DNA of 5,192 bases from Oscillospiraceae bacterium (GTDB lineage: Bacteria > Bacillota > Clostridia > Oscillospirales > Oscillospiraceae): the NCBI GenBank assembly GCA_009776905.1, contig WRMX01000079.1:1-5192 (forward strand), written 5' to 3'. How positions within the stretch are numbered: position 1 is the stretch's first letter; the number at the start of each line of letters is the position of its first letter. Of the stretch, positions 1 through 5,192 are shown piece by piece. The notes beneath the pieces were generated by a model. It worked only from the letters and a program-made list of their open reading frames with translations. It searched no databases and was not told where the DNA came from. Both the position numbers and the translations under genes were made by a program.

Positions 1-10
1 GAAGAGGGCG

Positions 11-26
11 AATACCCATTGGTATT
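11..26. repeat. Short perfect inverted repeat AATACC-CATT-GGTATT
   Basis: Six-base arms (11-16 and 21-26) are exactly complementary around a four-base centre. No T-run follows on the + strand (next bases TAACCG), so it is not a standard intrinsic terminator. It overlaps the stops that close the forward frames, so it could sit at the 3' end of an upstream gene or be a protein-binding palindrome. Six-base arms can also arise by chance. Confidence 0.4.
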
Positions 27-122
27 TAACCGATGAGTAACGAAGTATTGCGGAAAAAACAGCGTGAGATTGGGCTAGGTATTTGGAATGCGAAGCACTA
101 GGTAGGGGATGATGCACTACAA

Positions 123-150
123 TTCACGCCCGGGGACGCAAGGGCGTGAA
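123..150. repeat. Perfect 9-bp stem-loop upstream of the VWA-FHA gene
   Basis: TTCACGCCC (123-131) is exactly complementary to GGGCGTGAA (142-150) around a ten-base loop. The stem is GC-rich, but the following bases (CAGCGATG) are not T-rich on the + strand, and no clear T-run follows on the minus strand. It lies about 80 bases upstream of the putative -10 element, so it could be an upstream operator, the base of an upstream transcript's terminator, or a cruciform. The symmetry is seen directly; the role is inferred. Confidence 0.55.
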
Positions 151-183
151 CAGCGATGATGCTCTTCCCACAACAATAATGCC

Positions 184-225
184 AAAAAATCTGCTAAAAA
201 TAACAAAACAAAACACAAAAATAAA
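184..225. promoter_or_regulatory. A-tract block upstream of the putative promoter
   Basis: The + strand here is almost free of G and carries A-runs at 184-189, 196-200, 205-208, 210-213 and 217-221. Their centres fall roughly one helical turn apart if the two middle runs are taken together. Phased A-tracts bend DNA and can act like UP elements that help RNA polymerase bind. The block ends just before the extended -10-like element, which fits such a role. This is inferred from composition and spacing only. Confidence 0.35.
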
Positions 226-230
226 CGCCA

Positions 231-239
231 TGCTACAAT
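231..239 (+). promoter_or_regulatory. Putative extended -10 promoter element (TGCTACAAT)
   Basis: TG at 231-232, one base, then TACAAT at 234-239 matches the extended -10 form of the housekeeping sigma-70/sigma-A promoter, with one change from TATAAT. No good -35 hexamer is visible 16-18 bases upstream, where the sequence is A-rich; the TG extension and the A-tracts could compensate. A start near base 246 would give a leader of roughly 28 bases before the ATG at 274. It would probably drive both genes. Confidence 0.35.
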
Positions 240-256
240 CGAAACATCATTCTCAG

Positions 257-265
257 AAAGGCAGG
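257..265 (+). promoter_or_regulatory. Weak ribosome binding site of the VWA-FHA gene
   Basis: AAAGGCAGG lies upstream of the ATG at 274. The AGG at 263-265 leaves an 8-base spacer and the AAGG at 258-261 a 12-base spacer. Either is a partial Shine-Dalgarno, clearly weaker than the GGAGG in front of the second gene. It supports 274 as the start together with the signal peptide that begins there. Confidence 0.45.
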
Positions 266-273
266 CAAACAAT

Positions 274-2292
274 ATGAAGCCGTCACACAAAAGAATCACA
301 AAAACAACATCGGCAATAATGCTTGCACTCACGATGGTGCTGTTATGCCTCGGCGGAACATGCAGCGCAGCGGCAGCGACACCGCTAGCCGCATATGAAG
401 GCAGCGTCATAATCGACTTCACCATCGACAGGGAAAAAACCATCGCGATCGGCGAAATTGACGTGATAGAGCCGGAGTTTAACCCTCCGGGGTCAAGCAA
501 CCCCAACATTACATGGAGATCGACGGATGAATCTGTCGCGACAGTCACGCCTGAGGGCATAGCCGGCATCGTGACAGGCAGATCTAAAGGCACAACGACG
601 ATAATTGCGGAATTGAAAATCGGCGGAAACATGATTACAAGGCAAACAGAGCTGCACGTATCATCAAAAGGCAGGGACTCGATCCTGGTGTTGGACATAT
701 CCGGCAGCATGAGCGGGACGCCGATGAACGAGATGAAAAAAGCCGCGACCCAATTCTGCACTGACTTACTAAGCGATGCGTATGAAAACAGGGTCGGGCT
801 TGTCTGTTATGACAGCTACGTCACATCATTCAGCTTGACGAACGACCTAGGCTCGCTCATCAGAGAAATCGATTCATTATACGACGGCAGCGCGACGAAC
901 ATGGAAGGCGGGCTCGCGGAAGCGAAGCTGATGATGGACACGCAAGGCAGAGTCGGCGCCGTGAAAAACATCGTGTTGCTGACAGACGGCTGCCCGAACG
1001 AAGGACTGACGAGCTTCAGCGGCTCATTCCGCCAGACAGCCGGCACGTGGTATGATTATGATGGATATGAATACTTCAACGCAGTCGTGGACACGGCCGA
1101 AACGATCAAACAGAGCTACAATCTATACAGCCTCGGATTCTTCCATTCGTTGATGGGCGAGACATTGAGCGATGCGGAAGAACTCATGCGCAAGATCGCG
1201 AAACCGGACACGGTCGACAGGCAATATTATTACGTCGTGAACCGCGCCGAAGACCTGCAATTCATCTTTGGCGACATCACCGAAACTATCAACCTCGGGT
1301 CGCGCATTACGATCAACATCGCGTGCCCTGTCGATGTTTCCGTCGATTATAAGGGAGAAAGGCTCAACAGCGCCAGGAACGGATATAATGACAGCACATC
1401 ATTCGGCAACCTTAAACTCCTGGGCAAAAATCAAGATATTAAGGTTGTGACGCTTGATTCCGATAAAATATATGACATTGAACTGACGGGGACGGACACG
1501 GGCGTCATGGATTATTCGATCAATTTCATCGACGATTTTGAAAGAATCATTGACAGCCGCCGGTTCAGCAACGTTCCATTGACCGCGCTGACTAAGATGT
1601 ATTCATCGACGGACAACTCAGCAAAGATTTCGCTGCGCATGGACAAAACCGGGAGCGGCATCATAGACGAAATACTGGAATTGGGCAAAAATGAAGAACT
1701 CGATTATACGAATATAATTCCGGTCATGCCAAAGAGCTCCGGATCGTCGGCAGCGGTACCGATAACGATTTTTGTAACATTGGTCTTGATGGCCTTGATC
1801 GTCGTTATGATCGTTAGTACAAGCAATTCCAAAAAGAAACGCGGCGGATATCGCCCGAATAGCGGCCCTCAATGGGATTACGATCCCGCAGCGAACGGCG
1901 TAAACCGCGGCCCCGGGATCGTGGTGGTCCCGCCTGGCGGAGGGCCTGTCGGGCCGTCTTACGGAAATGAAGCGCAAGCGGGCGCCGTCACAGTCCTCAC
2001 AGGCTCGCAAAAGGGCATGAGAGTTTCCATTCGCGACGGCGAAGTATTGAATCTCGGCAAAGATTCGCGCTCCGCGCAGATGGTGTTATCGGGGGACTAC
2101 CAGCATGTCAGCCGCCTACACTGCATCATCACGTACAGCGCGCAGCAAAGGAAGTATTATGTAACAGACTGCTCGAGCAATGGGACATTCAAGGGCGACA
2201 GGACGCGGCTGGAACAGGGGAAGAGGGTCGCCATCGAAGCGAATTCCACGATTCTCCTCGCCGATGAAAACTGCATGCTAATGTTGGAATAA
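274..2292 (+). CDS. Exported VWA-domain protein with one TM helix and a cytoplasmic FHA domain
   Basis: Predicted membrane-anchored surface protein of 672 aa that pairs an outside binding domain with an inside phosphothreonine reader. Residues 1-35 form a signal peptide (basic start, hydrophobic core, Ala-rich SAAAA cleavage zone; no proper lipobox). Residues 45-130 resemble a group 2 bacterial Ig-like fold (WRSTDESVATV, then a Gly-rich turn). Residues 135-335 are a VWA domain with an intact MIDAS metal site: D141-x-S143-x-S145, T208 and D238 (LLTDG). Residues 340-490 are a beta-rich stretch I cannot assign. Residues 494-515 are a transmembrane helix followed by KKKR at 520-523, which places the tail inside. 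A Gly/Pro/Asn linker (524-570) leads to the FHA domain (571-672), with LGKD at 594-597, SRLH at 613-616 and SSNGTF at 634-639. FHA domains bind phosphothreonine, and the kinase gene begins 91 bases downstream, so it is likely a docking partner or target of that kinase. Its ligand is unknown. Confidence 0.93.
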   Translation: MKPSHKRITKTTSAIMLALTMVLLCLGGTCSAAAATPLAAYEGSVIIDFTIDREKTIAIGEIDVIEPEFNPPGSSNPNITWRSTDESVATVTPEGIAGIVTGRSKGTTTIIAELKIGGNMITRQTELHVSSKGRDSILVLDISGSMSGTPMNEMKKAATQFCTDLLSDAYENRVGLVCYDSYVTSFSLTNDLGSLIREIDSLYDGSATNMEGGLAEAKLMMDTQGRVGAVKNIVLLTDGCPNEGLTSFSGSFRQTAGTWYDYDGYEYFNAVVDTAETIKQSYNLYSLGFFHSLMGETLSDAEELMRKIAKPDTVDRQYYYVVNRAEDLQFIFGDITETINLGSRITINIACPVDVSVDYKGERLNSARNGYNDSTSFGNLKLLGKNQDIKVVTLDSDKIYDIELTGTDTGVMDYSINFIDDFERIIDSRRFSNVPLTALTKMYSSTDNSAKISLRMDKTGSGIIDEILELGKNEELDYTNIIPVMPKSSGSSAAVPITIFVTLVLMALIVVMIVSTSNSKKKRGGYRPNSGPQWDYDPAANGVNRGPGIVVVPPGGGPVGPSYGNEAQAGAVTVLTGSQKGMRVSIRDGEVLNLGKDSRSAQMVLSGDYQHVSRLHCIITYSAQQRKYYVTDCSSNGTFKGDRTRLEQGKRVAIEANSTILLADENCMLMLE

Positions 2293-2293
2293 G

Positions 2294-2315
2294 GGGACGA
2301 TGTCCGCATCGTCCC
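2294..2315 (+). other. Perfect 9-bp stem-loop directly after the first stop codon
   Basis: GGGACGATG (2294-2302) pairs exactly with CATCGTCCC (2307-2315) around the loop TCCG, starting two bases after the TAA at 2290-2292. The next bases (GCAGAGCACC) contain no T-run, so it is not a classical intrinsic terminator. It could protect the 3' end of the first message, slow transcription, or set the ratio of the two proteins within an operon. The structure is seen directly; the role is inferred. Confidence 0.6.
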
Positions 2316-2326
2316 GCAGAGCACCA

Positions 2327-2365
2327 ACGTACCCAACGGCGCGTCCGGAAGGCCGCGCCGTACGT
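2327..2365 (+). other. Second intergenic stem-loop just upstream of the kinase ribosome binding site
   Basis: ACGGCGCG (2336-2343) pairs exactly with CGCGCCGT (2354-2361) around a ten-base loop. In an alternative form the outer bases ACGTAC (2327-2332) pair with GTACGT (2360-2365), extending the GGCGCG/CGCGCC core across a bulge. The structure ends five bases before the Shine-Dalgarno at 2370, close enough to influence ribosome loading or to leave that site exposed between stems. No promoter is obvious in this gap. Confidence 0.5.
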
Positions 2366-2369
2366 AAAT

Positions 2370-2374
2370 GGAGG
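2370..2374 (+). promoter_or_regulatory. Strong Shine-Dalgarno that fixes the kinase start at 2384
   Basis: GGAGG lies nine bases before the ATG at 2384, an ideal spacing. The same frame is open back to an ATG at 2300, but that codon sits inside the 2294-2315 stem. Residues added by the earlier start (Ser/Arg/Pro-rich) look like translated intergenic sequence, whereas the zinc ribbon begins at once after 2384. Confidence 0.8.
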
Positions 2375-2383
2375 ACCGAACAA

Positions 2384-5080
2384 ATGCCGAAGATATGCCT
2401 CGGATGCATGGAAATGTATGGCGATTCATATCAAATATGCCCGACTTGCGGTTATGCCGAAGGAACAAGGGCAAAAGAAGCCTTACACATGGAGCCGGGC
2501 AATATTTTGCGCGGAAGGTACATAGTCGGCAAAGTCTTGGGATTTGGCGGCTTTGGCGTCACATACATCGGCTGGGACTCCGTGCTTGAAAAAAAAGTAG
2601 CCATTAAAGAGTATCTCCCCAGCGAGTTTTCGACGAGGATACCCGGCCAAACGCTTGTGACGGTGTTTAATGGCGACAAAGCTGAGCAATTCATAATTGG
2701 ACTCAAAAAGTTCATTGACGAAGCTCAGCGGTTGGTACAATTCCATAGCCTCGAAGGCATCGTAAAAATATTCGACACATTCACAGACAACAACACCGCA
2801 TACATCATCATGGAATACCTCGAAGGGGAGACCCTTGCAGCGTTGTTGAAGCGCCGCGCGACGATCCCTTATGACGAAGCGGTCGCCATGCTGATACCTG
2901 TCATTCGGTCGCTTCGGGCAGTGCATGAAATGGGCATCATACATCGCGACATCGCGCCCGATAATATTTTCCTGACGAGTGAGGGAAAAACGAAGCTGAT
3001 AGATTTCGGAGCGGCACGTTTTGCCACGACCTCTGTCAGCCGCAGCTTGACAGTCATTATAAAGCCGGGATATTCTCCCGAAGAACAATATCGGAGCCGC
3101 GGCGAACAGGGAGCGTATACTGATGTGTACGCTATCGGCGCGACGTTATACCGCATGATAACGGGCATTGTCCCGACTGATGCGCTGGAGCGGCGCGCCT
3201 ATTTTGAGAGCAAGCAAAAAGACGTGCTCGTGCCGGTATCGTCATTATGCAAAGGGATCCCGCCAAATGTCGACATAGCCATACAAAACGCGCTAAACGT
3301 CCGCGTCGAAGACAGGACGACGGACATGGGAGCTCTGGAAGCGGAGCTGCTGTCGGAAAGCCCGATCACGCGAAAAGACGGCAAAATAAAGAAAATCGAC
3401 GTGCTCACATGGCCGATTTGGGCGAAAATTGCGACGATCGCCGCTGCATTGATGATTGTTCTGCTCGGAACGCTCATTGCATTTCGCGTGATACATTCGC
3501 GGCAAGTCGGCGTTGTCGACCCGCAAACCATGGCGGGCATGGCATACGTGCCGGACTTGATAAGCGCGGCGTTGGAAAGCGCCGAGCAAAGGCTCGTAGA
3601 TGCCTCGCTTCTATATACCGTTGTTGGCAAGGAAGTTTCCGATGAAATCCCAGCCGATCTGGTTTTGTCGCAAAATCCGAAGGCAGGGTCGATAGTCCTG
3701 CAAAATTCGATTATCGAACTAACGATCAGCGCGGGATATGACATCGTCACAGCCGATGTTCAGTTCTATCCGGAGGAGGAAGCCCGCAACATATTGGAAA
3801 ACCTGGGCTATAACGTCGGAATAATATATGAAGCGAGCGAAACAGTCGCGGAAGGCCTCGTCATATCGCAAAGCCCCACCGCACAAGACATTACGGCTCA
3901 CGACACAAAGATCGTCCTGGTCGTCAGCACAGGCGCGGCGCCGTTCAACATGCCGGACGTGAGGGGCGAAGACGAGGAGACGGCATGGATCCTCTTGACC
4001 GACATGGGTTTGACAGTGTCGATCAGTTATGAACTCGACTCCGGCGCGGAAGAAGGAATCGTCATGCGCCAGAGCGTGGCGGCAAACAAACCTGTCAAAC
4101 GCGGCGACAATGTCACCATCACGGTAAGCAGCGGGGAAGATTTGGTTGAGCTGCCGGACGTGACTGAATTGACGGAAGAAGAAGCATTGGAAATACTTTC
4201 CGAGCTTGGATTTGTTGTATCCATCAATGAGGAGAATGACAACGCGATTGAAGCGGGCAAAATCATCTCACAGTTGCCACCCGCAGGGACAGCCCAGATC
4301 AGGGGCACGCAGATCGTCCTGACGGTCAGCCTTGGCAGGGCGGTGCAGCAGCGGGCGCTTACGTCGATTGAAGTGACACAACCGGGGAAAACGCAATATA
4401 TCATTGGCGAGAGCTACAGCACCAACGGCATGCTCATCACCGCAAAGTATAACAACGGCACGACGCGAAACGTGACAGCGTCATGCACGATCAGCGGATT
4501 TGATTCATCGACGCTTGGCAACAAGACGCTCACAGTCTCGTACTATGAGGGAGGAGTGACCAGGACTGCGCAAATTAGCATATCTGTTGCGCAGTTGGCG
4601 TTGACGCGCATTGATGTCAGCCCGCCCTCAAAGAAGGATTACGTTATCGGGGAGAGCTTGGAAACCGGCGGCATGTCCGTGACGGCTGTTTACAACAACA
4701 ACGCGACAAAGGACGTGACAGCGTCTTGCTCGGTGAGCGGATTTGATTCCTCAACGTCAGGGAGCAAGACGATAACCGTGTCATATTCGGAAGGCGGCAT
4801 TACGAAGACAGCGCAATTCGCCGTGACGGTCAGAAATATCATCATGCGGCTTGATATAACGCCTCCGACAAAGACAAACTACAACCATGGCGAGGAGTTC
4901 AGCATGAGCGGCATGATTGTCGCGGCGGTGTATAGCGACAACACGACAAAGAACGTGACAGGGTCCTGCACGATAAGCGGATTTGATTCTTCCACCTCCG
5001 GAGGCAAAGAAATCACAGTATCATATACCGAAGACGGAGTGACAAGAACCGCAAAATTCTATGTATGGATATATGCGTGA
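2384..5080 (+). CDS. Transmembrane Ser/Thr protein kinase: zinc ribbon, kinase, TM, four PASTA, three Ig-like repeats
   Basis: Predicted receptor-type Ser/Thr kinase of 898 aa in the PASTA-kinase (PknB/PrkC-like) group. Residues 5-22 form a zinc ribbon (C5, C8, C19, C22). The kinase domain (about 46-325) has the Gly-rich loop G53-x-G55-xx-G58, the ATP lysine K75 (VAIKEY), probable helix-C E113, catalytic loop HRDIAPDN with D189 and N194, DFG at 207-209, activation-loop Thr/Ser at 215-223 and SPE at 231-233. The usual catalytic-loop lysine is A191 here. A transmembrane helix spans about 345-370. Outside follow four PASTA domains (about 387-450, 452-517, 519-584, 585-651), known in this family to bind peptidoglycan fragments or lipid II; the second lacks the usual VPDV start. 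Three Big_3-type Ig-like repeats (658-735, 739-816, 820-896) end the protein and could reach into or beyond the wall. The start at 2384 is set by GGAGG at 2370. It likely acts with the FHA protein encoded just upstream. Substrates are unknown. Confidence 0.95.
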   Translation: MPKICLGCMEMYGDSYQICPTCGYAEGTRAKEALHMEPGNILRGRYIVGKVLGFGGFGVTYIGWDSVLEKKVAIKEYLPSEFSTRIPGQTLVTVFNGDKAEQFIIGLKKFIDEAQRLVQFHSLEGIVKIFDTFTDNNTAYIIMEYLEGETLAALLKRRATIPYDEAVAMLIPVIRSLRAVHEMGIIHRDIAPDNIFLTSEGKTKLIDFGAARFATTSVSRSLTVIIKPGYSPEEQYRSRGEQGAYTDVYAIGATLYRMITGIVPTDALERRAYFESKQKDVLVPVSSLCKGIPPNVDIAIQNALNVRVEDRTTDMGALEAELLSESPITRKDGKIKKIDVLTWPIWAKIATIAAALMIVLLGTLIAFRVIHSRQVGVVDPQTMAGMAYVPDLISAALESAEQRLVDASLLYTVVGKEVSDEIPADLVLSQNPKAGSIVLQNSIIELTISAGYDIVTADVQFYPEEEARNILENLGYNVGIIYEASETVAEGLVISQSPTAQDITAHDTKIVLVVSTGAAPFNMPDVRGEDEETAWILLTDMGLTVSISYELDSGAEEGIVMRQSVAANKPVKRGDNVTITVSSGEDLVELPDVTELTEEEALEILSELGFVVSINEENDNAIEAGKIISQLPPAGTAQIRGTQIVLTVSLGRAVQQRALTSIEVTQPGKTQYIIGESYSTNGMLITAKYNNGTTRNVTASCTISGFDSSTLGNKTLTVSYYEGGVTRTAQISISVAQLALTRIDVSPPSKKDYVIGESLETGGMSVTAVYNNNATKDVTASCSVSGFDSSTSGSKTITVSYSEGGITKTAQFAVTVRNIIMRLDITPPTKTNYNHGEEFSMSGMIVAAVYSDNTTKNVTGSCTISGFDSSTSGGKEITVSYTEDGVTRTAKFYVWIYA
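4355..5071 (+). repeat. Three tandem Ig-like repeats, period 243 then 240 bp, within the kinase gene
   Basis: Units lie at about 4355-4588, 4598-4831 and 4841-5071. Each runs from a (T/R)xI/LD-type strand through a Y-x-x-GE turn, one cysteine, the identical motif SGFDSST, then a VSYxE(G/D)G strand. The DNA word AGCGGATTTGATTC recurs at 4493, 4736 and 4976. The protein repeats are close, while the DNA differs mostly at third positions, so the duplication is old enough to have drifted but is held by selection. They match the group 3 bacterial Ig-like pattern found in surface proteins. Confidence 0.85.
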
Positions 5081-5099
5081 AATAAACCGTAGCGCACGG

Positions 5100-5192
5100 C
5101 GTCCGGGTTGTGGGGGTGGAACGCCCACGTTAATGGACAATCGCAAATCAGGGATGAACTAACGTGGGGGTTCCACCCCCACAACCCCAACG
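5100..5192. repeat. Large inverted repeat downstream of the kinase gene, reaching the window edge
   Basis: Arms at 5105-5132 and 5160-5187 are complementary over 28 positions with one G-G mismatch (5123/5169), around a 27-base centre (5133-5159). After a two-base mismatch, CGT at 5100-5102 pairs again with ACG at 5190-5192, so the symmetry may continue past the window. Each arm is also partly self-complementary: in the right arm GTGGGGG (5164-5170) pairs with CCCCCAC (5176-5182) around TTCCA. No T-run follows within the window. It could be a bidirectional terminator, a REP-like or MITE-like dispersed element, or the start of a longer repeat. It begins 19 bases after the kinase stop. Confidence 0.75.

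Larger units (their letters stand above)
1..230. other. Upstream non-coding stretch, with possible tail of an unseen upstream gene
   Basis: No gene can be supported here. The three forward frames meet stops at 27-29 (TAA), 34-36 (TGA) and 38-40 (TAA), so at most about a dozen C-terminal codons of an upstream gene could be present and the frame cannot be chosen. One minus-strand frame is open from about 123 down to base 1 but has only a GTG at 117-115 as a possible start and no Shine-Dalgarno before it. The heptamer CTAGGTA occurs at 75-81 and again at 98-104, and GCACTA at 95-100 and 114-119. The stretch also holds two inverted repeats and an A-rich block, listed separately. Confidence 0.5.

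Noticed and set aside
358..363. Lipobox cysteine in the signal peptide of the VWA-FHA protein (GGTC)
   Set aside because: Residues before Cys30 do not match the [LVI][ASTVI][GAS]C pattern. The Ala-rich zone after it fits ordinary signal peptidase cleavage, and the protein already has a TM anchor.
117..761. Minus-strand open frame of 214 codons over the start of the VWA-FHA gene
   Set aside because: It lies opposite a well-supported gene, and its protein has no recognisable domain. It is a shadow of the + strand codon pattern.
2294..2315. Rho-independent terminator between the two genes
   Set aside because: The stem is strong but the next bases have no T-run, so termination cannot be claimed.
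2300..2383. Longer kinase reading frame starting at the ATG at 2300
   Set aside because: The ATG lies within a strong stem-loop. The 28 extra residues are low in recognisable structure, and GGAGG with ideal spacing marks the ATG at 2384, right before the zinc ribbon.
2483..3088. Minus-strand open frame of 201 codons opposite the kinase domain
   Set aside because: The + strand carries all kinase motifs through this span; the antisense product shows no family features.
3247..3645. Forward open frame of 132 codons in another frame of the kinase gene
   Set aside because: It overlaps the kinase entirely and its product is Arg/Ala/His-rich with no domain, as expected for an out-of-frame reading.
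3199..3750. Minus-strand open frame of 183 codons opposite the kinase C-lobe and TM region
   Set aside because: It is antisense to a clear domain-bearing gene, is Ser/Thr-rich and has no motifs.
5105..5170. G-quadruplex from the G-runs near the end of the window
   Set aside because: Only two runs of three or more G occur close together on the + strand (5105-5107 and 5112-5116). The next, at 5166-5170, is over 45 bases away and is better explained by the inverted repeat.

Overview
The window holds one complete two-gene cassette on the + strand, plus non-coding flanks. It looks like chromosomal DNA of an uncultured or poorly characterised Clostridia-type Firmicute. The basis for that is the style of the kinase (zinc ribbon, HRDIxPDN catalytic loop, KPGYSPEEQY substrate loop, PASTA tail), the clostridial-type VWA protein, Shine-Dalgarno leaders and a mixed base composition. 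This lineage call is inference from protein style, not from a marker gene.

Layout. Bases 1-273 contain no supportable gene. All three forward frames are closed by base 40, so bases 1-40 could at most be the last codons of an upstream gene. The stretch has two perfect inverted repeats (11-26 and 123-150), a run of roughly helically spaced A-tracts (184-225) and an extended -10-like element (231-239) just ahead of the first gene. Gene 1 (274-2292, 672 aa) encodes an exported protein: signal peptide, group 2 bacterial Ig-like domain, von Willebrand factor A (VWA) domain with an intact MIDAS metal site, an unassigned beta-rich domain, one transmembrane helix, a flexible Gly/Pro linker and a cytoplasmic forkhead-associated (FHA) domain. 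A 91-base gap follows, with two stem-loops and a strong Shine-Dalgarno. Gene 2 (2384-5080, 898 aa) encodes a transmembrane Ser/Thr protein kinase: N-terminal zinc ribbon, kinase domain, transmembrane helix, four PASTA domains and three tandem Ig-like (Big_3-type) repeats. Bases 5081-5192 contain a large inverted repeat that reaches the window edge.

How the genes may work together. Both proteins are predicted to span the membrane once. The kinase places its catalytic domain inside and PASTA/Ig-like domains outside. The VWA protein places a ligand- or protein-binding VWA domain outside and a phosphothreonine-reading FHA domain inside. The simplest model is a sensor pair: the kinase senses the cell wall or another surface ligand and phosphorylates itself or a partner, and the FHA tail docks on that phosphothreonine, coupling the surface VWA protein to kinase state. 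No cognate PP2C phosphatase lies inside the window. The individual domains are well known; the arrangement and the kinase active-site variant are the parts worth following up.
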